Assembly: GCA_947487895.1 (NCBI GenBank)
Contig: CANKYF010000017.1
Coordinates: forward strand, 54,575 to 118,574
DNA length: 64,000 bases
Direction of reading: 5' to 3'
Source of the DNA: an uncultured Flavobacteriaceae bacterium
GTDB taxonomy: Bacteria; Bacteroidota; Bacteroidia; Flavobacteriales; Flavobacteriaceae
In this document: piece after piece, positions 49,558-58,188 of the stretch
Layout of the letters: the number at the start of each line of letters is the position of its first letter
Numbering within the stretch: position 1 is the first letter of the stretch
The notes under the pieces: generated by a model
Seen by the model: the letters and a program-made list of their open reading frames with translations, nothing else
Told to the model about the DNA's origin: nothing
The model's database searches: none
Made by a program: the position numbers and the translations under genes

Positions 49558-50616
49558 TCAAGACGTCATGTGGACTCTTAACAAATAGTTATCGGCAGTG
49601 ATAAATAAATATTTGTAATCGTCTGTAAACTCACAGTTACCTGATGGTCTGCCTACATTAATTGTACCTATATGTTTTCCTTGAGGAGTAATGACAAGAA
49701 TACCATCTCCTGCAGCTACAAATATATTTCCATATTGGTCTAATTTTATGCCGTCAGGGTTTTGTTTTGCTGTACTAGCTTTTATTATTTCTCCTGGATC
49801 AAAAAATATGCGTTTATTCTTTAATTCTCCAGGAGAGACAATATCATAAGCCCAAATTATTGGGCGTGGAATATAAGACTCAGCTACGTAAAGTATTTTA
49901 CCATCATTAGAAATAGTAACACCATTAGGTTTTCGCAAATCGGCATCTACTAGTTTTAAGTCCCCATTTTTACTAAGAAAAAATACACCATAAAACCCTA
50001 AATCACTTTTTTCATTTTTCCCTAAACCATAAGGAGGATCTGTAAAGTATAAATTACCTTCGGTATCATAGAATAAATCATTTGGTGAGTTAAATTTTTT
50101 GCCCTCATAAGTCGCCACAAGTGGTTCGTAAACAGGGCTCAAGGAATCTTTTAGACTTACTAATCTGCTTACTGCCCTATTTCCGTGTTGACAAAGAATT
50201 AAATTTCCTTCTTTATCTAATATTAAACCATTAGATCCTTTTTGAGATCCTTCAGCATTTGTTCCTGAATTACCTGAGGGTGTCAGGTAAAGACTTAAAC
50301 CTTCTGTTTCGCTCCATTTAAACACTTTATTTTCTGGAACATCAGAAAAAAACAAACTTTGCTTATTTCTATCCCATACAGGACCTTCAGACCAATTAAA
50401 CCCTTCAGCAACTAAATCTATTTTAGTGTTAATTGGTATAATGGTATCTAAAGCCTTATCTATTCTTTCAATAAAACCTGCGGAAGGGTATTTTTGTATA
50501 GTATCAGCTATACTTAAATTTGTTTTTTCATCATCATTTTGTTTTGATGACTTTTTAGAAGTTTTTGAATTACAACTAACTAAACAAACAAACGCAAGTA
50601 AAACTAATAGTCTCAT
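49558..50616 (-). CDS. SMP-30/gluconolactonase-family lipoprotein (sugar lactonase)
   Basis: A 352-residue lipid-anchored six-bladed propeller lactonase (lipobox LVSC, Cys15), followed by a Ser/Lys/Asn-rich linker, so it acts in the periplasm or at an outer-membrane face. SMP-30 metal-site motifs are present: FNWSEGPVWD (E77), SPNDLFYD (Asn), DPPYGLG, KPNGVTIS and NPDGIKLD. Family members hydrolyse aldono-lactones to aldonic acids. Position 16 bases after dgoD in one operon fits opening of galactono- or a related lactone before uptake and dehydration. Substrate is inferred from context only. Confidence 0.85.
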   Translation of the reverse strand: MRLLVLLAFVCLVSCNSKTSKKSSKQNDDEKTNLSIADTIQKYPSAGFIERIDKALDTIIPINTKIDLVAEGFNWSEGPVWDRNKQSLFFSDVPENKVFKWSETEGLSLYLTPSGNSGTNAEGSQKGSNGLILDKEGNLILCQHGNRAVSRLVSLKDSLSPVYEPLVATYEGKKFNSPNDLFYDTEGNLYFTDPPYGLGKNEKSDLGFYGVFFLSKNGDLKLVDADLRKPNGVTISNDGKILYVAESYIPRPIIWAYDIVSPGELKNKRIFFDPGEIIKASTAKQNPDGIKLDQYGNIFVAAGDGILVITPQGKHIGTINVGRPSGNCEFTDDYKYLFITADNYLLRVHMTS

Positions 50617-50632
50617 ATCATTTTATTTTTTA

Positions 50633-51790
50633 TTACCATTCTGCAAAACTACCATCTTCATGTCTCCATATTGGGTTGGTCCAATTATGACCAATTTTAG
50701 CACCTTCTTTTATCTTTTCTTCATCCATTTCAACTCCTAACCCTGGCTTTGTTAATAAGTCTATATAGCCATCTTTAAGATTAAAAATTTCAGGATTCTT
50801 CATATAATCAAGAATATCATAGCCTTTATTATAATGAATACCAATACTACTTTCTTGAATTACGGCATTAGCCGATACAAAATCTACATGTAGACACGAT
50901 GCTAAAGCTATAGGTCCTAAAGGACAGTGTGGTGCTAATGTAATATCAAAAGATTCTGCCATTGAAGCAATTCTTCTAACTTCAGAAATACCACCAGCAT
51001 GACTTAAATCTGGTTGAATAATATCCACAACACCTTGGTGTAAAATATCTTTGAAATCCCATCTAGAGAACATACGTTCTCCTGTGGCAATTGGAATACT
51101 TGTGTATTGATATATGTGTTTTAAGGCTTCATTATTTTCAGGTAAAACTGGCTCTTCTATAAACATAGGTTCATAAGGCTGTAGTTCATCAATAAGTCTT
51201 TTAACCATTGGTTTATGTACACGCCCATGAAAATCAAGGCCAATATCTAAATCATATCCAAATTCTTCTCTAAGTAATTTGATATTACTGGCTACTTTCT
51301 TAACATCTTTTATAGATGATACCCACTCCATGGCTCCAGTAGCATTCATTTTTACAGCTTTAAAGCCTGCTCTTAATTTTTCGTGAGCTTGTTCTAAAAC
51401 TACATTTGGATTATCGCCTCCAATCCAACAATACATTTTCATTTTATGACGCACAGGTCCACCTAAAAGCTGATGTACAGGAACTCCTAAAGCTTTTCCT
51501 TTTATATCCCATAAAGCCTGATCTATTCCGGAAATGGCACTCATTAAAATAGGCCCACCTCTATAGAAACCTCCTCTATATAATGTTTGCCATATATTTT
51601 CTATATTACTAGCATCTTTGCCAATAATATATTGTTCTAATTCTTTAACACAAGCCTCAACAGTATCTACTTTTCCTTCTACAACGGGTTCTCCCCAGCC
51701 TATGATGCCATGTTTAGTTATTATTTTTAAAAACAACCAACGTGGCGGTACTTTAAATAGCTCTATTTTATCAATAATTAAGCTATCCAT
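50633..51790 (-). CDS. dgoD: D-galactonate dehydratase
   Basis: Enolase-superfamily Mg-dependent enzyme turning D-galactonate into 2-keto-3-deoxy-D-galactonate; 385 residues. It aligns along its whole length with Escherichia coli DgoD as I recall it (PPRWLFLKI, FYRGGPILMSAISGIDQALWDIKGK, LAPHCPLGPIALASCLHVDFVS, WRHEDGS.AEW). The catalytic set is complete at a constant +3 offset: metal ligands D186, E212 and E238, acid/base H188 and H288, and D261 paired with H288. The start codon lies inside the end of the aldolase gene (8-base overlap), suggesting translational coupling. Among enolase-superfamily calls this is unusually firm. Confidence 0.9.
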   Translation of the reverse strand: MDSLIIDKIELFKVPPRWLFLKIITKHGIIGWGEPVVEGKVDTVEACVKELEQYIIGKDASNIENIWQTLYRGGFYRGGPILMSAISGIDQALWDIKGKALGVPVHQLLGGPVRHKMKMYCWIGGDNPNVVLEQAHEKLRAGFKAVKMNATGAMEWVSSIKDVKKVASNIKLLREEFGYDLDIGLDFHGRVHKPMVKRLIDELQPYEPMFIEEPVLPENNEALKHIYQYTSIPIATGERMFSRWDFKDILHQGVVDIIQPDLSHAGGISEVRRIASMAESFDITLAPHCPLGPIALASCLHVDFVSANAVIQESSIGIHYNKGYDILDYMKNPEIFNLKDGYIDLLTKPGLGVEMDEEKIKEGAKIGHNWTNPIWRHEDGSFAEW

Positions 51791-52418
51791 GCATTTTTAC
51801 TTTTTTAACAAATTGTTTTGCTCTATTCTTTACTTCTTCAAGTTCAGCTTTATTTTTTACTGATTTCGTTAATGCGCCTCCAATACCAATACCAGCAGCT
51901 CCTGCATTAAACCAATCATCTACTAAATCTAAATCTATACCTCCAACTGCCAAAAGTTTTATTTGATCTAATGGTGCTTTAATTGATTTAAAATAAGGAA
52001 TCCCCATAATATCTGCCGGGAATAATTTCACAAAATCGGCACCATATTCATGGGCATTACAAACCTCAGTTGGCGTAAGAGCCCCCATTAAAACAGCTAT
52101 ATCATTTTCATGTGCTACCTCAACGACTGTTTTATTGGTATTTGGTGTTACTAAAAATTGAGCTCCTGCATTAGAAGCTATTCTTGCAACTTCCTCATTT
52201 ATAACAGTACCCGCTCCAATTAATATATTTGGGTATAGTTTTCTTGCTTTTGAAATTTCTTGAGCAAAACCAGGAGTATTTGAAGTAACCTCTAAAACCT
52301 TTATTCCTGCTTCTACTAAATTTTTTATGACTCCTGCTACTTCATTCTGAAATTGTAATCTAATTACAACAACTAGTTTTTCCTTTTCAATTGTTTTTAC
52401 AATCTCTTCTTTATTCAT
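51783..52418 (-). CDS. KDPG/KDPGal-family aldolase
   Basis: A 211-residue class I aldolase of the 2-keto-3-deoxy-6-phospho-(galacto/glucon)ate family, giving pyruvate plus (phospho)glyceraldehyde. The Schiff-base lysine is K131 in FVKLFPAD and the general base E43 in VLEVTSNTP; R20 and the phosphate-loop GGIDLDLV...GIGIGGAL are in place. In context it should act on the product of galactonate dehydratase, but no 2-keto-3-deoxygalactonate kinase gene is nearby. Either the kinase is elsewhere or the enzyme tolerates the unphosphorylated acid. It sits between the two dehydratase genes and overlaps dgoD. Glucose- versus galactose-series specificity is not decidable here. Confidence 0.88.
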   Translation of the reverse strand: MNKEEIVKTIEKEKLVVVIRLQFQNEVAGVIKNLVEAGIKVLEVTSNTPGFAQEISKARKLYPNILIGAGTVINEEVARIASNAGAQFLVTPNTNKTVVEVAHENDIAVLMGALTPTEVCNAHEYGADFVKLFPADIMGIPYFKSIKAPLDQIKLLAVGGIDLDLVDDWFNAGAAGIGIGGALTKSVKNKAELEEVKNRAKQFVKKVKMHG

Positions 52419-52447
52419 AAAATTTATTCAAAAAAACTCCTTATGAC

Positions 52448-53605
52448 TTACCAATTAGTAAAAGATCCATCCTTACGTTTTAAGCGCGGAATTTCAATTG
52501 GTTTAAACTCTTGTTCTATAGCATATTCTTCATTAAACTCAACTCCCAAACCAGGTTCAGTAGGAACCGAATATCTAGTTACTTGTAATTTTGGTTGTTT
52601 CGGATAATATTTCGGGTCATTTGTTAATACATGTGCTCCTGTATTTACCTCTTCTAACCAGCTAAAATTTGGACATGCAGCTGCTAAATGAATACTAGCT
52701 GCCGTACAAATAGGTCCAAGAGGATTATGTGGCATTAAATCTATATAATGTGCTTCTGCTAATGATGCAACCTTCATAGATTCTGTTAATCCACCTACGT
52801 TACAAACATCTATACGCGCAAATTGCGTTAAATTTTGCTCTAAAAATGGTAAAAACTGCCATTTACTAGAGAATTCTTCACCTATAGCAAAAGGAATATC
52901 TATCATTTTCCTTAGGTTTTCATAAGCTGAAGGGTTTTCGTCTCTAATGGGTTCTTCTATGAAATCTATTGTTCCAGAAGGCATTCTTTTTATAAAAGAG
53001 TACGTTTCTGCAGCAGACAATCTTGTATGGTAATCTATTCCTATGGTTATTTTTGTGCCTAATTCTTTCCTCAAAGTAATTAACCATTCTGCTAATATAG
53101 CAATTGAAGTCCTTGGCTCAAAAAGAGAGATATCTTCTTGTGCTTCAAATTCTGCTGGAGCTAACCTTAGCATATTCCAACCTTCTTTTACCAAACGTTT
53201 TGACTGATCTAGTAACTCCTCCAAAGTTGCAAAACGAACAGAAGCAAAACATTCTACATAGTCGCGTTGCTTTCCACCTAATAACTCATAAACAGGTACA
53301 TCTAGAGCTTTTCCTTTTATATCATGTAAGGCTATATCAATTGCTGAAATAGCAGCTGTAAGAACTCGGCCTCCTTCAAAATATTGACCTCTATACAAAT
53401 CTTGCCAAATAGCACCAATTTGCTTTGGGTTTCTTCCTATTATTAAAGGTCTAAAATGTTCTATAGCTCCAATAACTGCTAATTCTCTACCTGATAATCC
53501 TGAAGCTCCCCACCCATAAATTCCTGAATCTGTTTCAATCTTTATAACTAATTGACTTCCCGAACCTACATTAATAGGATACGTTTTTACTGCTGTTATC
53601 TTCAC
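52448..53605 (-). CDS. Enolase-superfamily sugar-acid dehydratase (DgoD relative), substrate unknown
   Basis: A 385-residue mandelate-racemase-like enzyme. Catalytic positions match the galactonate/mannonate dehydratase group: D191 and H193 (GIDYH), E217 (FIEEP), E243 (IGEEF), D266 and H293 (MPHNP). It differs from the neighbouring DgoD over most of its length (for example RLAPAEF at the second-strand lysine position and WLEEVNTG in place of IQESSIG), so it probably has another sugar acid, perhaps an epimer, a methylated acid or a 3,6-anhydro acid (a cycloisomerase role is possible). Second gene of the leftward operon, 30 bases upstream of the aldolase gene and 10 after the transporter gene. 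Confidence 0.82.
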   Translation of the reverse strand: MKITAVKTYPINVGSGSQLVIKIETDSGIYGWGASGLSGRELAVIGAIEHFRPLIIGRNPKQIGAIWQDLYRGQYFEGGRVLTAAISAIDIALHDIKGKALDVPVYELLGGKQRDYVECFASVRFATLEELLDQSKRLVKEGWNMLRLAPAEFEAQEDISLFEPRTSIAILAEWLITLRKELGTKITIGIDYHTRLSAAETYSFIKRMPSGTIDFIEEPIRDENPSAYENLRKMIDIPFAIGEEFSSKWQFLPFLEQNLTQFARIDVCNVGGLTESMKVASLAEAHYIDLMPHNPLGPICTAASIHLAAACPNFSWLEEVNTGAHVLTNDPKYYPKQPKLQVTRYSVPTEPGLGVEFNEEYAIEQEFKPIEIPRLKRKDGSFTNW

Positions 53606-53615
53606 TATTTATATT

Positions 53616-54893
53616 TTATTTTTTTGGAACTATTCGTTCTACTTTACCTACCATAAATATATATGATAATAATCCTATTACAGATATTACTGCTATAAAT
53701 ACCAATGCTGGACTAAAATCTCCATCGGAAACAATATATCCTATAATAGCAGGTACAAAAACAGCCAAACCTCCTATAAAATTAAAAGCGCCTCCTACTA
53801 AGCCTAAGTTTTCTTTTGGGGCTAATAAAGATACAAATACCCATGCAATACTAGCTAATCCCATACCAAACCCAGCTAAAGCTAAAAACATGATAATAAA
53901 AAAGGTATCCTCAGTATAATTTGCTCCCACTATAAAAACTGTCATCAACATACCTACAATTATTGGTGCTTTTCTTGAAGTCTCTACTGAAAACCCTCTT
54001 TTCGTTAAAAAATCTGAAGTAAATCCAGATAGTATAACACCTAAGAAAGCTGCTAAATAAGGTATCGCTGCATAAAACCCTGACTTCACAAAATCTAAAC
54101 CTCTAAACTCAACTAAATATGTTGGGAACCATGTTAAAAAGAACCAAGTAATAGACCCTAAACAAAATTGACCAATGTATATTCCCCAAAGTTTTCTATA
54201 AATGAATGCTTGTAATAAGTCATTTATATCAAACTTCTTTTTTTCTGTTTCCTTTGCACCTACTAATCCTCCTCCTTCTTCTATATATTTAATTTCAGAT
54301 TCGCTTACAGATTTATGGTCTCTGGGATCTCTGTAAAAGAAATACCAAATTACAGCCCATACAATTCCTATGATACCAGAAACAATAAATAAACCTCTCC
54401 ACCCCAAAGCATCTTGAATTAGTGTTAAAACTGGCATTAAAAATGCTAATCCTAAAAACTGACCAGACGTATAAATAGCAATGGCAGAAGCTCTTTCCTT
54501 TTCTGGGAACCATCTACTTACTACTAAATTATTAATTGGGTATGAAGGTGCTTCAAAAACACCTATACCTGCTCTTAAACCTATTAAAGCAGCCAAAGAA
54601 TTTACAAGTCCTTGAATTAATGTAGCTACAGACCAAAGTACTAAAAGTATAGAATAAAGAATTCTTGATTTAATTCGATCTGCAAGAACACCTCCTGGTA
54701 TTTGTAAAATGGCATAAGAAATACCAAATGCAGAAAAAACCCATCCCATTTGCTCAGTATTAATACTTAGATCTGTTCTGAGTGCAAAAGCTGCTACCGA
54801 TATGTTGGTCCTATCTAAATAATTAATTACCACTGTTACAAATATCATGGCTAAAATATTGTAACGTTTTTTAGTATCAGGTTTTTCAATCAT
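53616..54893 (-). CDS. MFS sugar-acid transporter, anion:cation symporter family
   Basis: A 425-residue inner-membrane carrier with about 12 hydrophobic helices. The family hallmark NYLDRTNISVAAFAL in helix 1 and the DRIKSR loop between helices 2 and 3 point to the ACS branch, which includes hexuronate and galactonate symporters (ExuT, DgoT). Context (lactonase, dehydratases, aldolase downstream) supports import of an aldonate or hexuronate. First gene of the operon that runs to the lactonase and possibly to susD2; two promoter boxes lie upstream. Confidence 0.9.
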   Translation of the reverse strand: MIEKPDTKKRYNILAMIFVTVVINYLDRTNISVAAFALRTDLSINTEQMGWVFSAFGISYAILQIPGGVLADRIKSRILYSILLVLWSVATLIQGLVNSLAALIGLRAGIGVFEAPSYPINNLVVSRWFPEKERASAIAIYTSGQFLGLAFLMPVLTLIQDALGWRGLFIVSGIIGIVWAVIWYFFYRDPRDHKSVSESEIKYIEEGGGLVGAKETEKKKFDINDLLQAFIYRKLWGIYIGQFCLGSITWFFLTWFPTYLVEFRGLDFVKSGFYAAIPYLAAFLGVILSGFTSDFLTKRGFSVETSRKAPIIVGMLMTVFIVGANYTEDTFFIIMFLALAGFGMGLASIAWVFVSLLAPKENLGLVGGAFNFIGGLAVFVPAIIGYIVSDGDFSPALVFIAVISVIGLLSYIFMVGKVERIVPKK

Positions 54894-54935
54894 TATTTAT
54901 TCTACATTAAAAGGGCTTGTTTATAATCATTTTCG

Positions 54936-54976
54936 CAAACCTAGCATTATTACACATTGCTTGCAAATCAAATATA
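54936..54976 (-). promoter_or_regulatory. Tandem promoter boxes for the sugar-acid operon
   Basis: Minus-strand TAGGTTTG (54943-54936) is preceded by TTTG at 54967-54964 with a 20-base spacer, the best -33/-7 match in the window. A second box, TATATTTG (54976-54969), lies just upstream. Leader to the ATG at 54893 is roughly 40 bases from the proximal box. Confidence 0.6.
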
Positions 54977-55186
54977 TGTAATTAAGCCCGACACAACTGA
55001 ACAATAAATGAACATTGACCTGATTTTACCTCTAAATTCTCATATTTTACAAAATCCTTCCTTAGAGTCCCCGTATCAATTAACTATAATAAACATGAAA
55101 AACATTTATTCCCTATTTATGGTCATTTGTCTTTTTTCAAACCAAATTAAATTAAGACTTTTAGATGTTATTTAAACATAAAGGTT

Positions 55187-58105
55187 ATGAGGTATCGACT
55201 ATTCTCTTTAATAGTATTCATTGTTTTATTTTGTCTAAATGTGTTTTCTCAAAATTTGCCCTATGGCTTTCCAGATACAGATAGAACAAAAACCAGAATA
55301 AATCAAAATTGGAAGTTTCAGTTAGGTAATCCCGATGCTGAAAACTACACTCCTAATTTAGATGATTCTACCTGGAAAACTATCAACATTCCTCATACCT
55401 TAGAACTAACCTCATTAACACTTGATAATTTAAATGATGAAAAAACACAGCTTGTTTTCCATAGAAAAGTTGGATGGTATAGAAAAACTATTTCAGTTTC
55501 TGATTCAAATAAAAAAGTCTTTCTAGAATTTGAAGGAGCTCATCAAATCGCAGATTTGTGGATTAACAGTAAACATGTGGGTAAACATGCTGTTGGAGGT
55601 TACACGCCGTTTCATTTTGATATTACCAATTTTGTAGAAAAAGGAAAGAACAACCAAATTACCATACTTGTAGATAATAGGCGTAATGACATGATTCCTC
55701 CAGACCCTGGACCTTTTGACTATGTTAAATTTAGTGGTTTGTATAGAGATCTATATTTAGTAGAGACTAACCCTGTACACGTTACTTTTAATTGGGAGTC
55801 TTTAAATTCTGGAGTTAATATCACTACTCCAACTATAGATGTGATTAATAAAAATGCTGTTATTTCCATAAAAACTTCAGTAAAAAATGATACTGAATCT
55901 GCTTCTAAATGTCAGCTTATAACACGAGTTATCGATAAAGAAGGCATCGTTGTTCTTAAATTAATAAACGAAGCCAATATTCCTTCAGGAAGTGAATACC
56001 AATTCGATCAAATAGGTAGTTTAGAAGACAATGTTAATTTCTGGGGAATTGATAATCCTTATCTATATAGAGTAAATAGTGTTGTTATTATTGATGGTAA
56101 AGAGATTGATTTTGTTGAAAATAAAATAGGCTTAAGAAAGTTTGAACTAGACCCCATTAGAGGTTTTATTCTTAACAATGAACCTATTGAACTTATAGGC
56201 TCTAACCGTCATCAACAATACCCATATATAGGAGATGCAGTCCCTAATAGTTTACATTATAAAGACATGCTTCAATTTAAAGAATACGGATTTAATATTA
56301 TGAGAACCGCTCACTATCCACAAGACAATGCTTTAATTGAGGCTTGTGACGAATTAGGTATTTTAGTATATGAAGAAGCGCCTACATGGATTTCAATTTC
56401 AGACAAAGGCCTTTGGTGGGATAATTTGGAAATGTCTGCCAGAACTATGGTGCGTAATCATAGAAATCACCCTTCAATAGTTATGTGGGGTGCTGGTGTG
56501 AATCACAGAGGGTATGTTCCCAGAATACATAATACTATAAAACAAGAGGATCCAAATCGTCTTACCGCCTCCCAAGGAGCTCGTTGGACAGGGTGGCAAG
56601 CTTCAGGATTAACAGATATTAATGCAAATATGCTTTATGGCCCTTTTATTTGGGATAGAAGTGAACCTATTTTTGCGATGGAAGGCAGACGTGGACCAGT
56701 AGCCGTTGCTCCGTACAAAAATGACCCGTTGATGGTAGGGTTAATTTCCTGGACAGCACATGCTTACTATACGTTTCACCCAACGCATGATAAAGCTAAA
56801 GACAAAAGAGACCGTACCAGAAGTGGTATGATGACTATTTTTAGAGACCCCAGACCTAACTTAGAATGGTACAAATCTGAGTTATTAGAAACACCTTTTG
56901 TAAGTATAGAGGAGCAATGGATTCCTAACACAAAAGAAATAACCGTTTACAGTAATGCTAATGAAGTTGAACTTTCTTTAAACAATAAAATAATTGAACG
57001 ATTAAAACCTAGTAATGATACGATTTACAAAGGTTTAGAACACCCTCCTTTTCATTTTAAAAATATTAATTATAAATCTGGAAAACTAGTTGCTAAAGCT
57101 TTTTTTAAAGATGGTACTACTATTGAAACACAAAAGCTTTCTCCAGAAAAACCATATGCCATAAAATTAGACTTAGATACTAAAGGAAGAGAATTCATAG
57201 CTGATGGTAATGACATCTTAGTGGCTTATGCTACTGTTGTAGATAAAAACGGCACTCCTTTATTTAATACTGATAATTTAGTAACGTTTACAGTTAAAGG
57301 GGACGCTACCGTAATTGGAGATAAAGCAAATATAAATGCTAATCCTATGTTTACTGAATACGGTGTAGCTCCTGCTTTAATTAGAGCTGGTAATACAACT
57401 GAAGAAATAACAGTGATTGCTAAATGTAAAGGTTTAAAATCTGCAAGTAGTACAGTGAAATTAGTTGCCAATAACACTAATGAAATACATAAAAATGCTA
57501 AAGCTATTTATGATTTTAAGAGTGAGCGGGTAGACTTAGGAGCTCCTGATCAATTATTACAATTCGGATGGCAGCCTTGGTATGGTAAAGATGACATAGA
57601 AAATACATACCAATTCAAAAATTTTAAAGGAACAGCTGCAAAAGTAACCAAAGGATCAAAAGAAGGAATTATTCGTTGGTTAGGAGAAATGAATGTTATT
57701 GGCAAATATGGTTTTGCTTATGGTGAAGGTCTTATTGCTATTGATGATGAAGGTGTTAATCTCGCTTTTGAAAATTTACCAAAAGGCACTTATAAATTAA
57801 CTACATGGCACCATGCACCAAGTAGTAACTCAGACTCAATGGATCCCAATAAGGAAAAACTGAAGTCAATTACCATTCATAAATTGCCTTATGAAAAAGA
57901 CATTATAATTTCTTCCGAAGCGCTTATTGGTGATAAGCAAGTACAAGGAAAAGTTACTGAAGGTAAAGAAATGCAATGGGAATCTCCTGGAAAAAGCATT
58001 ATAGAGTTTGTATCAGATGGTCAAAAACCTATAACTATTAACTTTAATGGCAAAGAAAATAAAGGTGTTTGGTTGAATGCTTTTGAATTAAGTGAATGGA
58101 AGTAA
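55187..58105 (+). CDS. Family 2 glycoside hydrolase homologue lacking the canonical acid/base Glu
   Basis: A 972-residue secreted protein: signal peptide (1-21), GH2 sugar-binding jelly roll (about 40-195), Ig-like domain (200-318), TIM barrel (about 319-600), Ig/Big-like domains (about 600-765) and a C-terminal malectin-like carbohydrate-binding domain (about 770-972). The barrel keeps GFNIMRTAHYP, YEEAPTW and RNHPSIVMW. However, the acid/base motif, normally N-E, reads VNHRG with N439-H440 (CAC at 56504-56506). A nucleophile candidate, E499 in FAMEGRRG, remains. Activity is therefore uncertain: a changed mechanism, a different proton donor, or a binding protein. It is divergent from the MFS gene and ends in a hairpin shared with the P450 gene. 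Confidence 0.85.
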   Translation: MRYRLFSLIVFIVLFCLNVFSQNLPYGFPDTDRTKTRINQNWKFQLGNPDAENYTPNLDDSTWKTINIPHTLELTSLTLDNLNDEKTQLVFHRKVGWYRKTISVSDSNKKVFLEFEGAHQIADLWINSKHVGKHAVGGYTPFHFDITNFVEKGKNNQITILVDNRRNDMIPPDPGPFDYVKFSGLYRDLYLVETNPVHVTFNWESLNSGVNITTPTIDVINKNAVISIKTSVKNDTESASKCQLITRVIDKEGIVVLKLINEANIPSGSEYQFDQIGSLEDNVNFWGIDNPYLYRVNSVVIIDGKEIDFVENKIGLRKFELDPIRGFILNNEPIELIGSNRHQQYPYIGDAVPNSLHYKDMLQFKEYGFNIMRTAHYPQDNALIEACDELGILVYEEAPTWISISDKGLWWDNLEMSARTMVRNHRNHPSIVMWGAGVNHRGYVPRIHNTIKQEDPNRLTASQGARWTGWQASGLTDINANMLYGPFIWDRSEPIFAMEGRRGPVAVAPYKNDPLMVGLISWTAHAYYTFHPTHDKAKDKRDRTRSGMMTIFRDPRPNLEWYKSELLETPFVSIEEQWIPNTKEITVYSNANEVELSLNNKIIERLKPSNDTIYKGLEHPPFHFKNINYKSGKLVAKAFFKDGTTIETQKLSPEKPYAIKLDLDTKGREFIADGNDILVAYATVVDKNGTPLFNTDNLVTFTVKGDATVIGDKANINANPMFTEYGVAPALIRAGNTTEEITVIAKCKGLKSASSTVKLVANNTNEIHKNAKAIYDFKSERVDLGAPDQLLQFGWQPWYGKDDIENTYQFKNFKGTAAKVTKGSKEGIIRWLGEMNVIGKYGFAYGEGLIAIDDEGVNLAFENLPKGTYKLTTWHHAPSSNSDSMDPNKEKLKSITIHKLPYEKDIIISSEALIGDKQVQGKVTEGKEMQWESPGKSIIEFVSDGQKPITINFNGKENKGVWLNAFELSEWK

Positions 58106-58149
58106 AAACAACTTCCATTGTCTCTAATGAGAGTTAACAAGCTGAGCAA

Positions 58150-58188
58150 AAATTAAAACTTCGAAGAGCAAGAAACAAGTTTTAATTT
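58150..58188. terminator. Bidirectional terminator between GH2 and P450 genes
   Basis: Perfect 12-bp arms AAATTAAAACTT / AAGTTTTAATTT with a 15-nt loop; overlaps the P450 stop codon. Confidence 0.65.

Noticed and set aside
55187..58105. Reading the GH2 gene as a decayed pseudogene because of E440H
   Set aside because: The frame is intact over 972 residues, with the signal peptide, barrel motifs and C-terminal domain conserved.
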